From NCBI GenBank assembly GCA_026027325.1, contig JAMSLZ010000013.1:702501-766500 (forward strand): a stretch of 64,000 nt of DNA. The letters run 5' to 3'. Positions within the stretch are counted from its first letter, which is position 1. Each line of letters begins with the position of its first letter. Of the stretch, positions 1 to 14,768 are shown in pieces. The DNA comes from Actinomucor elegans. Lineage: Eukaryota > Mucoromycota > Mucoromycetes > Mucorales > Mucoraceae. The notes beneath the pieces are model-generated. The model made no database searches. It was not told where the DNA came from and saw nothing but the letters and a program-made list of their open reading frames with translations. The translations under genes were made by a program, and so were the position numbers.

Positions 1-599
1 GGACCACATAAGATAATGCATCAACGGCCAAAGAACTAGAAACTTCGGTTAGTCTATAATAGGCAAAGTCCGCTTGAAAGCTTTTTTTTTTTTTTTTTTT
101 TTTTTTCTTTACTTTGTTTACTGTAGCCTTCATAATGGCCATAAGATAGCTTATCTTCTATAAAGATAGGAATCATATCATGTTTAGAGTCTAACAAATT
201 TGTTAATGAAGCCTTTTCCAGGTCTGTGATTAATCTAGAGTCGATTGGATGCTTGCTATGGCTCAAGATGGCTCCTGTACCACCAATATAAAGGGTTCGG
301 TAATCCTTTTTAAGCGAATCGAGAGCGGCATACATTGCCGAATGACCTCTTCTAGTAGCCAACTTCCAAATGTTTGTCTGACCGAGAGCAATTATAGTTG
401 ACCTCCTTCGTCTTTCCAAATGAGAGATTGGCGTTGAATTTGTGATCTCTTGAATAGTTTCCCGGGTTTTTTCATCTTGTGTATCAATTAATTTGTCCAA
501 GAAACAGTTGAAAGGAATTTGATTTACTACGTTGATAATCTTGCCTTTCAACTCATCATTTTGTTGAAAGAAGTCTTTGAATTTGGTTGCATCTATCAT
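1..599 (-). CDS. Trehalose-6-phosphate synthase/GT20-family protein, 5' part only
   Basis: This is the beginning of a glycosyltransferase family 20 gene; the rest lies left of the window. Exon 1 is 599-113 and exon 2 starts at 35; the intron (112-36, 77 nt, GTAAAG...CTAG) contains a long A run on the coding strand. Joining the exons reads from a GHYEGYSK motif straight into a WPLMHY-type segment, which is the hallmark N-terminal region of trehalose-phosphate synthases. A glycine-rich segment (IGGTGAI) sits where the family has its glucose-6-P/UDP-glucose region. The family makes trehalose-6-phosphate from UDP-glucose and glucose-6-phosphate in the cytosol. The N-terminal ~80 residues before the conserved part are not typical and could be a regulatory extension as in Tps2/Tps3-type subunits. 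The start at 599 is chosen; an in-frame ATG at 629 is also possible. Whether this is a synthase or a synthase-phosphatase cannot be decided here. Confidence 0.8.
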
Positions 600-842
600 G
601 ATGAAAGAGGAAATTGATATAAAAAGCAACTAAAAAAAAGAAGAAATACGCGAGTTATATAGACAAAAAAGCCCTTGCATTACCGAACCATGACGGTTGT
701 TCAAATCAGTTTTTGACAATGTGAAACCCTTATGGTTACATGTAACTCTTTTGACATAAACCTATTAGATTGTGTTTTTTTTTTCTTGTTTTTTTTCTTT
801 TTTCTTTCTTGATTTTGTTGGATGAAAGTCTAGTTCATTCAA
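600..842. promoter_or_regulatory. Divergent intergenic region between GT20 gene and M16 protease gene
   Basis: A 243-bp spacer separates two head-to-head start codons, so both promoters must lie in it or extend into the genes. It holds a T-rich tract at about 775-800 on the + strand. No specific operator could be assigned. Confidence 0.4.
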
Positions 843-3800
843 ATGACACCGTCAGTTACCGAAGATTTTATCAGCTTTAGTCCTTTTCCAGTTGATCCAT
901 GCGAAACGATTCAAATCAAGAGATATAAGAGTTCAAAGACAGGTTTAACAGCTGTTCATGCTGATATAGAAGGTAGATTTTCATTTGATGCAAACCTTTA
1001 TTCATTCGTTTTATAGGTCCTCTTGTAAGTGGGTTCTTGGCGTTAGCTACTAAAGGTAAAAAAAAAATAAGATGAAACGACAAAGTTATTTGTTTTTGAC
1101 GCTGTTATTTAGTCCTGAATGATGATGGATGTCCGCACACGCTTGAACAGTAAATACACATACAGTAAATTAAAAGGATAGCATTGCTTACATTTATATT
1201 AGTTTGGTTTTCCTTGGCAGTGAACAATACCCTTACAAGGTAAGGCACGATTGAACAAAAAGAAATTATTTATTTAATAAAATAATAGGGCACGCTGGAT
1301 TCGCTTGCTCCAAGAGCATACGCTCCAGGAACCAATGCTTGGACAGACGTGGATCACACTTGCTATAGTATGTTTTATTTGATATGTTACTCGTAGCCTA
1401 ACACAGATCAAATAGCTATTACCACAGCTGGAAGTGATGGATTTCTTCAATTGCTGCCAGTTTATGTAGATCACATCCTTTATCCTACATTAACTAATGA
1501 AGGGTTCTATACTGAAGTTCATCATATCGATCAAAATGGACAAGATGCTGGTAACATTACACAATGATACTTTTTTTTTGATTGAGGCTAATTATTTTAT
1601 TTATGACTATCCTACCCTTTATGAAGGCGTAAGTACTTTTATCATATTCTATTACCCTATTACTTACCCTTTGGATTGTAGGTCGTCTATTGCGAAATGC
1701 AGGCTCGAGAAAACTCAATGACTGATATCATGCAACGTCGATTACAGCATCTTATTTATCCAAAGGAAAGCGGCTATCAAAATGAAGCGGGTGGATTGAT
1801 GGAAAACCTTCGAACCTTAAAAGTCGAGTCAAGTAAGAATCATAATAAACAAAAAAAAAAAAAAAAAAAAAAAAGAAGTTGGAACTAACCTTTCTACTCA
1901 CTAGTTCGTCAATATCACCGTCAGTTCTACACGCCTGATAACTTGGTCATTGTTATTACTGGTAAGCTAGATCAAGTACATTTACTGTCAACTTTGGAGC
2001 AAATCGATAAATCCATCTTGGAAAGACTACCCAGTATACCAAAATCTGTCGAAAAGCCCTGGATCCCAGCACCTCATATTCCAGATATTCAACATAACCA
2101 TATTGAGACCATTTACTTTCCCGGTGAGGAACAAGAAAACATGGGAGAAATCACAGTGACCTGGTTAGGTCCCAAGTGGAATGCCTTTTTGCAAATTCAA
2201 GCCATTCTTATGCTCAATTCCTATCTGAGTGATACACCTATAGCTCCACTTAAAAAATGTTTGTAGAAAGAAACGATCCTTATTGTACAGAGTTAGATTT
2301 TAGAATTCAAGAGAGAAGCCGAATAGCTATCACAGCTAGCTTTCAAAATGTGCCTTTGGAAAAATCTGACGCTATTGTGCCTCAATTGTTTGCAACACTG
2401 CAAGATATTGTAAATACAAAGAACATGGATATGGATAGAATGGCTGCTTTGATTCAAAAAGAAAAGCTAAAGGTAGGTACATTACGTGCACCTTTTTTTT
2501 TTTAATTAAACAAGCTGTGTATAGTTCTTGGATGAGTATGAAACGCGAGCTACATATATGGTGGCTTTACCAGCAATCACGGGTACATATGCATTAGTGT
2601 TTACGCTTGTCAAATTAAAAAAAAGAAAAACTAACGAGTGTTTGAAGCTTGTCTTTATGGAGATTTGGGAAGCGAAGATTTTGTAAACGCATTACAGCAA
2701 GCCAAATATCTAGATATTTTAGAGAACCTTACAAAAGATGATTGGTTGCGCATACTGAAGCAGTAAAGTAAAAAGTACGTCTGTTTCTGGCCCAATAGCT
2801 TACCAAGTTCTATAGAACTTATATTGACACCGCCTATACTGCGTTAATTGGAAAACCTTCGCTTGCACTATCCAAAAGATTAACAGAAGAAGAAAGCTTA
2901 CGAATAGAAGCTCAACGTGCTTGTCTTGGCGAAAAAGGCCTACAGATCTTGGGCGCCAAATTGAACCATGCTACTCGTATCAATGAAGCACAAATACCTT
3001 CTAGAATTATGGAAGGATTCCCTATACCCAGCGTCTCCAGTATTTCATCTATTGAAGTACTTACAGCCGTTAATCCATACCATATATCCAATCCTTTACC
3101 AAAAAACATTGTACAGTCACATGTTAGTAGAGACGGTCCCATCAAAGATATACCTTACTATATCCAATATGATCGTAAAGTATTTATCTGTTTCAGCTTT
3201 TCTATTGATGAAGGTACTAAAAAAATACCCCCCCCCCCTCATTCTAATAATTAGACATATCATCTGCATTTGTCACTATCTCAGTGTACATGAATACGTC
3301 TTCCATGCCCTCTCATTTACGGCCTTATGGTCGCATGTACATGGATACTATCTTTGCTTCTCCCATCTGTATTCAAGATACATTTATCAATCATGATGAA
3401 GTGGTTCAAAAATTAGATATGGATATCATTTCATACGATGCTACTTTGGGTTATCAAGCAGCATTTCGTGAATACATTGTATTGACCATCAAAGTGGAAG
3501 CCAAGAAGTATGCAGCTGGTATACATTGGCTGCGACATCTGATGTGGAATATTCAGTTTACTCACGACAGGTACAATAGGAAAACAACGAGCGCGCAGAA
3601 TGATCACTTATGCTATTTTTTGTATAGGTTGATTGTAGCTGTTAATAAGACACTGAACGATATTCCACAGGCCAAAAGAAATGGCAAGCTGGTGGCTGAT
3701 TGGACAATGCGTGCAATGCATACTGATATTACCAAATCTACAGAGGCTACTTGTAGTTACTTGTACCAGGATACATTTTTACCTCGAGTGCTTGAGAAAT

Positions 3801-4936
3801 TGAGAGAGGATCCTGATCAAGTTATTCAGGATATGAATGAATACCAATCTATTTGTAAGTTTCTGTTGTCTAGTTACTTTTATGACTTACATCTTTATTG
3901 TTGTTTTAGTATGTCGAGGAGAGAATTTGCGGGTTCATGTTATGGGAAATATTATGAATCTAAAGAAACCCAGGAGCGTATTTCGATCTTGGAAACAAGG
4001 CCAGGTAACACTCACTTTGTATACAAAAGGTCAACCTTTTTTAAAATCTCGTATAAATACGATAGAGAAAGTTCAAAGCGATACCGCCTGTCATTCGATC
4101 AAAAGACGTCTTTGGATTATTCGGTCGACGGCCCGGCCATTGTGTAAGATGCTCATGCACGTTTTTAATAAAGCAGTCCAAACTCACCCCATTACCATAC
4201 TAGACCACAATCGTTGTTTTACCTTCAACAGAAAGCTCGTTCTCAATTCATTCAGCCAAAGGACCCTCTGATTTTGACTCGCCTGAGATTCCTGCTTTAC
4301 TTGTCCTTATGGAAATGCTTCATGCTATGGAAGGTATCTATACCCGTCTTGTGCGAGGCCTAGGTTTAGCATACAAATGCTGGTTATCCAATCTGACTGA
4401 AGCAGGGCTCATCTCGCTCTGTATCCTTCGTTCTTCAAACATCCTCGGTGCTTTTGAACATGTCAAGAACGCAACACACCAATTAGCGGCTGGCGAACTG
4501 ATGTTTGACACGTTTGCTTTAGACGGTGCTAAAAGTAGTGTGATCTTTGATATTGCGGATTGCGAAAATACACGAGAGCTGGCAGCTTCTCAATCATTTA
4601 TTAACAAGGTGTTAAGACAAAGCAAGAGACAGAAGCTTGATTTTTTCAAATCAGTGCAGGCAAGTGACAGTCAATGATTATGTGAATAGACGAACTAACC
4701 TCAAGCACCACACATAGGATGTAACGATGGAAGATATCACCAACGTGCTTTTAAAGTATATATTGCCTTTGTTTGATCCACAAGCATCCAACCATGTCAT
4801 TGTCAGCTCATGTGCTAAAAGTCAAGAAATTGCACAATCGTTTTTCTTGATGGGTCATCCAGCTCAGTTGATAAAAGTGGAAGATGTATATGCTAGAAAC
4901 ATCTTTCAACAAAAAGTAGTAGATTTTTTAGAATAG
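843..4936 (+). CDS. M16 zinc metalloprotease, Sdd3/YOL098C-like, with frame problems
   Basis: Predicted ~1000-aa M16 peptidase of the inverted-zincin type. The HxxEH zinc motif (HTLEH, about residues 65-69) is assembled across an intron. Exons read: 843-972, 1017-1055, 1113-1149, 1203-1239, 1289-1367, 1416-1550, 1682-1832, 1905-2472, 2525-2582, 2648-2762, 2808-3174, 3255-3570, 3628-3854, 3910-4004, 4066-4143, 4204-4659, 4718-4936. The intron 4660-4717 is GC-AG (GCAAGT donor). Other conserved family segments seen are DAG-VVYCEMQARE, TPDNLVIVITG, IGKPS, ESSF-AKGP and RGLGLAY. The length matches the ~1000-residue cytosolic family that includes yeast Sdd3. Three places do not close the frame: junction 1550/1682 (one nt left over), about 2255 (a -1 shift at an A6 run), and junction 2762/2808 (one nt short). 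Either the sequence has indel errors or the gene is decaying; everything else is well conserved, so errors or a microexon are favoured. Confidence 0.8.
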
Positions 4937-5240
4937 GAAAATAGTCTTCCTAATAACGTAGACACGACTAAATTTTGGTTTTATATTCTGTTTTTTTTTC
5001 TTATACTTGTTTACTTTGCTTTTGAGTTAAATAATAATAATAAAAAAAAAAAAAAGGCTTTAATATGAATACGGCAAATGTAACTTATCCGAGTTTTGGC
5101 TGGGTATAACAGTTTGGGATACACAAATCAATATCACGATTTTCGTTCATAAGAATAGAGACTTAAAAAGTTTAAATATCCGATGTTTAATAAAAGCTAT
5201 AGTATATGCAGCAATTTACTCTGTGTATGGATACGTAATT

Positions 5241-5270
5241 ATATGCGACATTATACTAGGATCGATTGAG
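5241..5270 (+). repeat. Dispersed degenerate repeat, copy A
   Basis: Contains ATGCGACATTATACTAGGAT followed by CGATTGAG; matches the core shared by the copies at 5.6, 34.5, 34.7, 39.9, 46.9 and 62.2 kb. Confidence 0.5.
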
Positions 5271-5561
5271 TGATTAGTAGATCATTACATTTCGATTGTA
5301 CATTTATGTATTTTACTAACAATTCATCAATAGTATAATATACTATTTGAATTTAGATGAATAAGCCATCTGACAGACAAAGGGGATCATTTTGAATAAG
5401 TTCTCCCATTAAATGTGATTTTAAACCAGGATCGGTGAGGAGAACTTTAGATTATTTGATTTACTAAATGCATGAACTTTGTGTCAATAATTCCCAGTCA
5501 ATAATATTTATGATACCCAATTCAACCAAGTTAAATAATAGTTTTAATAGATACGACGTTT

Positions 5562-5610
5562 TATCCTGAACATGTAACAGTAATCAGATGCGACATTAAG
5601 CTAGGATCAG
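5562..5610 (+). repeat. Dispersed degenerate repeat, copy B
   Basis: Reads ATCCTGAACATG, a short spacer with TAATC, then GATGCGACATTAAGCTAGGA and TCAG. The upstream block is shared with the copy at 62173-62225, so similarity covers about 45 bp. Confidence 0.55.
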
Positions 5611-6184
5611 TTCGAAGAGAAGAGAGATTAAAAATAAGCCCAAGTCGGATAGTTTCTAAAGAAATAGCTAAAGTTTTGTTTTTGTCGAGTGTAAACCCGA
5701 GATTTTAGAAACATGGTATATTAGTACCATATGTTGGATAAATTGGATTGCAAATGATGCTATCCGAGTAATTTTGATAGGTTTTGTAGATATGGAATGC
5801 TTATGAAGTTGTCTTATCAAAGGTAATTCTTATAATTAAAACATGAGCTAGCGGCTCTTTGCACAATTAGATGCACCGTTTTACTGTATATAAATTTGTT
5901 AAGTTTTTTTTTTTTTTTTTTTCACATTAACATTAAGAAACTGGATCAAACGACCATAGTAAAAATAAGTAAATAAATAAATCTTATTGTGAATTGCTGG
6001 TTGCTGCTGCTGTGAACTATTGTATTGCCGCCAACTAATAAAATCCATGGTAATTGCTTGACGGGGAATAAAATAAAATGTCAAATCCCTGTGTGGCTTT
6101 GATTGACCCCAGGTGTCCATAATCAAGCTGTTTCCAACAATTATTTCGGTTTAGGTATATCCCTCTTTATATAATATATACACC

Positions 6185-7105
6185 ATGTCTTTTATGAGAA
6201 CATTTGCAGCCACCTCTGCTTTAATAAAGGTACTTATCATACTATTAGATTGTTTCAACGAAATGGAGTACCTATCAATACCCAACCCTTGCTGATTTTC
6301 CTTTTTTTTTTTCTTTTTTTTTTTTCTTTCTAGGCTGCACCCATTCAAAAGAGAGCATTAGCTACAGCTGTTGAAACTGCACCTAAAGGTAGACTATTTA
6401 ACCAGCAATAAGCCCCATTGGGCTCACTCGATCTAGACGATTAACATTGTTTGTCTAGCTTTTCCCTCCACCATTCAAGCTTTCCTCCGCGATTTCAAAA
6501 CAAATGAACCAGTATCCATAATCGATCTCGATAAGAGCGTCTTTGGCGCACCCATTCGTCGCGACATTCTTCACCGTGTAGTAGTCTGGCAACGAGACAG
6601 CATGCGTCAAGGTACTCATTCCACCAAAGGTCGTGCCGATGTTCGCGGTAGTGGTAAAAAGCAGGCACCACAAAAGGGTCGCGGTAAGGCCAGACAAGGT
6701 GACATGAAGGCACCTCATATTACAGGTGGCGGTATTGCCTTTGGCCCCAAGCCTCGCGATCACAGCACTGATTTGCCAAAGAAGGTACAAGCCATGGGTC
6801 TTCGTGTTGCCCTTAGCGCTAAATACGCACAAGACCAATTGACTGTAGTTGAATCGTTTGACAAGATTGTTTCGCCCAAGACACGCGAGTTGAATACAAT
6901 TTTGGAATTAGTTTATGGAAAGCCCAGAACCTTGGTGGTTATTGATCAATGCAACTCAAACTTGGAATTGGCTGCTCGTAATATCCCTAATTGCGAAGTG
7001 ATTCATGTAGAAGAGACTAATGTTTTGGATCTGTTGACCTATGACAAGTTAATCATTGAAAAGAGTGCTGTGGAGACATTAGAGGAAGTGCTTAAGCCCG
7101 AGTAG
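6185..7105 (+). CDS. Mitochondrial large-subunit ribosomal protein uL4m
   Basis: Three exons: 6185-6229, 6334-6388, 6459-7105. The predicted protein of about 248 aa starts with a basic, hydroxylated leader (MSFMRTFAATSALIK) typical of a mitochondrial presequence. The body carries the uL4 core: KSVFGAPIRRDILHRVVVWQ, the long basic/glycine loop around GTHSTKGRADVRGSGKKQAP, and GGGIAFGPKPRDHS. This loop contacts 23S-like rRNA and lines the exit tunnel in the family. It is the fungal Yml6/Mrpl4 equivalent and acts in the mitochondrial matrix. Introns have T-rich tracts before TAG. It lies alone, with no co-oriented neighbour close by. Assignment to uL4 is firm; the mitochondrial location is inferred from the leader and from the bacterial-like sequence. 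Confidence 0.93.
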
Positions 7106-8439
7106 ACAAGATGACTATCCTTTCTTTTTTTTTGTACAAATAAACTATCCAATCTTTCTTTTTAAATCAAAGGACAAGCACCAAAAGTCAAGAATGAGTG
7201 GAGATGAATATACTAAAGTACTGTATAATAAATGGTTTGACAAGTAGTTTTTAAAGCTTGGAGATGTTTATAAATAACCCAATATATAGCATTAATCGTT
7301 GTTTGTCCGAATATTATACATTAGTTTTTAAAGTATATACTCAGTTGAAAACAATGTATACCTTACCTACATAGTATTAGAGCTGCTTTTTTATATTGGC
7401 ATTCAAAAAATCAGTCCTTACTATAGGTATGGTAAACCAAGAAGTTTTTTTTTATCAAACTATACATCCATCCTTCTTTAGAGCACAAGTGCTCACTTGT
7501 AGATTATCACAGTCGACTGTTTTGGTTTACTAATGGACAAGGAACAAAATGATATAAAGTTTATCCGTATTGCTTAGTAGTTTACTGCCTCTGTTATATG
7601 TATATTGCCAAGCGTTTGCTTACCTCTATAATATGGTGCCATTAGTGTTGATTGTTTAGAATTGATTTACGCATTGATTAATATTATGATAGATGAGTCG
7701 TTGATTTCATTGAACAACGGAAATTGAATAAAGCACCCTGGTCCGCCCACGTCCACAATTATCGTCACTGCTACTACTGCTTCTACTATTGCTGCTACAA
7801 AGGCCAGAGGATAAAGTTTTGTTCCTTGAAGTATACTCAGATATAGAGGGGTTCATTATGATAGGCTCATTTCATAGTTTGATTGGTGCTACGAAAAGTG
7901 TTATGACTCCTGAATGTTTAGCATTTCTTACTATCTATATAAAACAGATCCTATATTCAATAGATCTCTCCACCGATCTTAGTCTAATGTCGCATTTGAT
8001 GATTTTTTCATGTATAGAAAGAGTCGCTACAGCTAGTAAAACCTCCATTGAACTCCAATATCCTTACTGTAATCATTTGCCATTTAATCAATATAAAAAA
8101 GTTTAAACTAAACAGCTTGATAATCACTGCATATACTTTTTTTTTTTATTTTTTTTATTTTTTATTTGAGGTTATTATATAAGACTAACCTGTTAGAAAA
8201 ACTGTTTGTACAGGACTAATAGTTTTTATTTTATGTTTATTTTATTTATTTTTTTTAGATAATGATAAAAAAAGAAAAAGGAATTATTTTTATATACTAT
8301 AATAAAAAGGATTCAAGCATCCAATTTTTTTATGGGGAAATTTTGCTTTTACAACAATACTAGTAAAATCTGTTTTGACAAAACAGATTTACAAAGTTTT
8401 TTTTTTTTTTTTTTACATATTCTACCAGAAAGCGACAGT
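7106..8439. other. AT-rich spacer; one doubtful ORF at 7789-8106
   Basis: Holds the 3' flank of the uL4m gene and the 3' flank of the convergent helicase gene. A 105-codon + strand ORF (7789-8106) has no recognisable motif and no codon-use or splice support, so it is not called as a gene. T/A runs occur at 8140-8165 and 8398-8415. Confidence 0.4.
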
Positions 8440-11808
<3,369 letters not shown>

Positions 11809-12291
11809 CTATACTATATTCTTTTGAATAAAGAAAAAGGGTCAAATGAAATTTTGAAAGGTTTGACTCTTTTGTCAAAAGGAAAAAAAAATGTTTTGAC
11901 TAAATACGTGACGTAGCGGCGGCTATAGCATCAGGCTATGACTATGATTGGTAAAACAAGGCGAAACAATAACGGAAGTTGAAAGACGCCGCTTGAATAT
12001 CCATTGTTTATTTGATCTCTTCAGATTTCAGATTGTCGAGTTCAAACGCGTCTTTTAACGTACATTTAACAGGCTTAAAAGCTAATTCTTAATGCAATTA
12101 AGCTTTATCTGCTCTAAGGTATATTAAAGTTGTTTTATTCCGCGTATTTTTCATGTGGGAAACTCGACAAGTTGACGTAAGATCATCAGACCATAAAATC
12201 TCAACTATCCAAGGCTATTTCGCGATTTTTATATAATACCTAAGCTGATATTTATACCATTAAATGCACCATTCAATTTCATGCAGATAAT
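11809..12291. other. Upstream region of the helicase gene
   Basis: No coding sequence recognised. It should contain the helicase promoter; a perfect ACGCGT hexamer is at 12046-12051. No factor is assigned. Confidence 0.35.
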
Positions 12292-12292
12292 A

Positions 12293-12700
12293 TTAAGGTA
12301 CCTTGTACTTAATATTACTTCTATGGTATAATAAAAGCATATCAAAGTAGAATAGGTCTACACTTTGACGTTTTCCAAAGCAAACGAAATGGATGCGACA
12401 TCTCATCGCCTCTGGCCAATAACTATCCTCTCTGGGAACGCTTTTGAGCGGTATTTCATTCCATGTTTGATTCCGACTACCAATATATATATAAAAACTG
12501 GCTTGAAGATCGGCGCATAAAGCAAGAGAGTTCACATCCTTTTTATCAACCAAATTTAATTTATATGCTAATCATTTACTAAGCGACTTACGTTCTAACC
12601 TTGACTTCTTACCTTTGGTGAGATTTTCTCTATGCCAAGGCTTACAGAACGACTTGATTCCAAATCTTGCCCGTATCGTCCTATTTAAACAAAATGCTCA
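12293..12700 (-). pseudogene. Unidentified coding relic, two exon-like pieces
   Basis: Reading the minus strand, an acceptor near 12682 opens a frame with RFGIKSFCKPWHRENLTK, a GTAAGA donor follows, and the frame can be continued after ...ATTAG into KKDVNSLALCADLQASFYI and then NEIPLKSVPREDSYWPEAMR and CRIHFVCFGKR, ending in a stop at 12293. The W/C/H-rich composition looks like real protein rather than random ORF. There is no credible start codon or upstream exon: stops occupy all frames above 12700. I do not recognise the family. It is most likely the 3' remnant of a duplicated gene. Confidence 0.35.
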
Positions 12701-13168
12701 ATTGATGATGTCGCTTGTATTGGTCACTTGTCATGATCCATTCACACTGCTACATATTATATTTTCCTGATATACACTGTTATCAGAACATGTTAACCTA
12801 CTGTCTGGATTATAACATAATAGTTGATAATAGAGAATTAGATTACTATTATTACAGGTGGTAGTGATGAATCTTGTTTAATCACCAGTGGCCAATCAAA
12901 ATAGGTATATATTGCAAAACCAATTGTAAAAGGGAGATAATTTTCAAATGTATGGAGGAATCTTTTGTATGGTAGTGGTCCCTTTACTTTATTGATATTA
13001 AATAATGAATATTGCATTGTGTATATATAAATGGTAAATGGGATATGTATAATAAATAATAAGCGATAAGTCCAGTTATCAGTTTTGTTTTCTGTGTGAG
13101 TGTGAGCGTGTGTGTGAGCATTTGTGTGTGTGTGTGAGAGAGTGTGTGTGTATATAGGTACTAAAAAT
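12701..13168. other. 3' flank of kinase-like gene with TG microsatellite
   Basis: Non-coding. Contains a (TG)n/(TGTGAG)n microsatellite at about 13093-13152, directly downstream of the convergent minus-strand kinase-like gene. Confidence 0.5.
13093..13152. repeat. (TG)n-rich microsatellite
   Basis: Alternating TG with TGAG interruptions, just past the stop codon of the kinase-like gene. Confidence 0.8.
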
Positions 13169-14768
13169 TTACACCAACAAGTGGCCTGCTTCTAAGCTTG
13201 CGAATATATCGCTTGGTGTAATTGTAGCTTGCGGTAGCTGATGTAGCAAGTGAATCTGATGATGATGTTGTAATATTTGATACTGCTGCCATGATGGCAC
13301 ATCAAAAGGTGTATGCGTGAATGGCAAGTTCACATAGTGTTCAGTTGTTGGTAGATTAGTTAAAGTATACAAGCGTGTAGTAGAGGCTGACACGATGCCT
13401 TTGATTTTGGAATAAGTTCGAAGGTGATCTGCAACTTCAGCACGTCGAGCTACAATATATTCTGTCACTTCTCGATCTAAAGGCACAGACATGTCCAAGC
13501 TATCGTGTATTGATTGTAATACTTGACATAATTGCGCTGCCGTGGGTCGATTCTCTGGCTTAGGTTCCAAGCACGAGACATAGAGCTTTTGATACCAATC
13601 TGGCAAGGAAGGTACTGGTTCGATACGATAGGCATTATCAGCAAACTCACAATTATGCCCACCATCTAACAGTACATCCGGAGAAGGAAAGATGACCTTG
13701 CTGACCAACTGCCAAATGATGATACCTAGACTATAGATATCTGATTTTTCTGTATATACACCTCGTCTCACTTCAGGTGCAATATAAGGCAATCTTCCAT
13801 ACACTGCTTTTGTCAAGGCAGTGACTGAGGAAGACTCTTTGGAAGGGGTAGAGAACCGATAATCAACCAAGAAATAGTCACTGTCGGTGCACATTATGTT
13901 TCTGGGATGAACATTTCGGTGACACAGTTCTGCTTTGTGTAAATCAGCCAAATTCGCCGCTAATCGCAAGATGGTGCCCGTAATCGTTTTGAGATCTAGA
14001 TCGCCTAGAGGCAACTGTTGCATATGGTCTTCTAGATTACCATCGTTGCTCATCTTCATCACCATCATCAAATCGCCTGTGCTTTCGCATACAGTTAATC
14101 CTTGAAATAGTAGAGGTAAAAAGGCTTTGGATTGCACAGAGATCTAAAATAGTGTAAGCCTTATTGTACAACATTCTTATAGTTGTTACTTTACCTCATT
14201 TAAAATCTTGTCATCTACCACTTTTAAAGAGACCCTTACCGGCTCGATATCGTAAGGTGGGCTCATTTGAGCTGCATAGACAGCAGAGAATCCCCCAGCA
14301 CCAATGAATTGCATATTAGAAAACCATGACCATGGAAACCATTGCATGTACTGGTCCAAACCCTCCAAATAGATTTGCTTTACAGCTTTTCTGGCTCGAG
14401 GATGTGATGTAGCGATGATCTGGTCTGCACCGTAGTTTGCTGCCAGGTTCTTGTAGCCCAGCTGCTGTCTCCAAATAAATGACCAACTCTATAGAAAGTT
14501 GTTAGATTTAATCATGCGTATGATGCCATGTACTTACCCAGATATGATCAAATTCAATCACATTATCGTTGTAGTAAGAGCACACTTCATGGTATAATTT
14601 TGCCAAATCGTCAGGCATATTTCCGTTCAAAGCGGTAGGAAATAAAGCTTCAAGGCCAAAGTCGTGAGGATGATTCTCCAGAAAATGATTGATTTTTTGT
14701 CTTGTTTGCAATACTAATTCTTCGTTGAGTTGACGAGTGTATAATAATTCGAGTTCTTGTTCATCCAT
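13169..14768 (-). CDS. Protein-kinase-fold protein, probable pseudokinase
   Basis: Three exons (14768-14538, 14488-14195, 14143-13169) give 500 codons (499 aa). The kinase fold begins at about residue 120: a glycine loop (GAGGFSAVYAA), the ATP-anchoring lysine in VSLKVVDD, and the APE motif in LPYIAPEV followed by SDIYSLGIIIWQ. The catalytic loop reads CHRNVHPRN, so the proton-acceptor Asp of HRD is Asn, and the DFG motif reads VDYRF. The metal-binding Asp is kept. By family knowledge the HRD Asp loss usually abolishes or strongly reduces phosphotransfer, hence pseudokinase. The first ~100 residues (many L/E/Q) and the His/Gln-rich C-terminal 100 residues match nothing I know. It resembles the TKL-like kinases expanded in Mucoromycota and Glomeromycotina. 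The start at 14768 is preceded by stops in frame. Confidence 0.78.

Larger units (their letters stand above)
4937..6184. other. Gene-poor AT-rich spacer with two dispersed-repeat copies
   Basis: No convincing coding region. It includes poly-A/T runs at 5042-5055 and 5906-5922 and two copies of the degenerate dispersed repeat described separately (5241-5270 and 5562-5610). Short minus-strand ORFs at 5899-6126 are low-complexity read-through of the T run. Confidence 0.5.

Noticed and set aside
2252..2262. Programmed -1 ribosomal frameshift in the M16 gene at the A6 run
   Set aside because: The codons CTT AAA AAA TGT do not form a standard X-XXY-YYZ slippery heptamer, no downstream pseudoknot was evident, and two other frame breaks in the gene point to indels.
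7789..8106. 105-codon + strand ORF
   Set aside because: No motif, splice support or promoter context; random open frame in AT-rich DNA is plausible.
13093..13152. TG-rich tract considered as telomere-like or Z-DNA regulatory element
   Set aside because: It is internal, short and interrupted; best called a microsatellite in a 3' flank.
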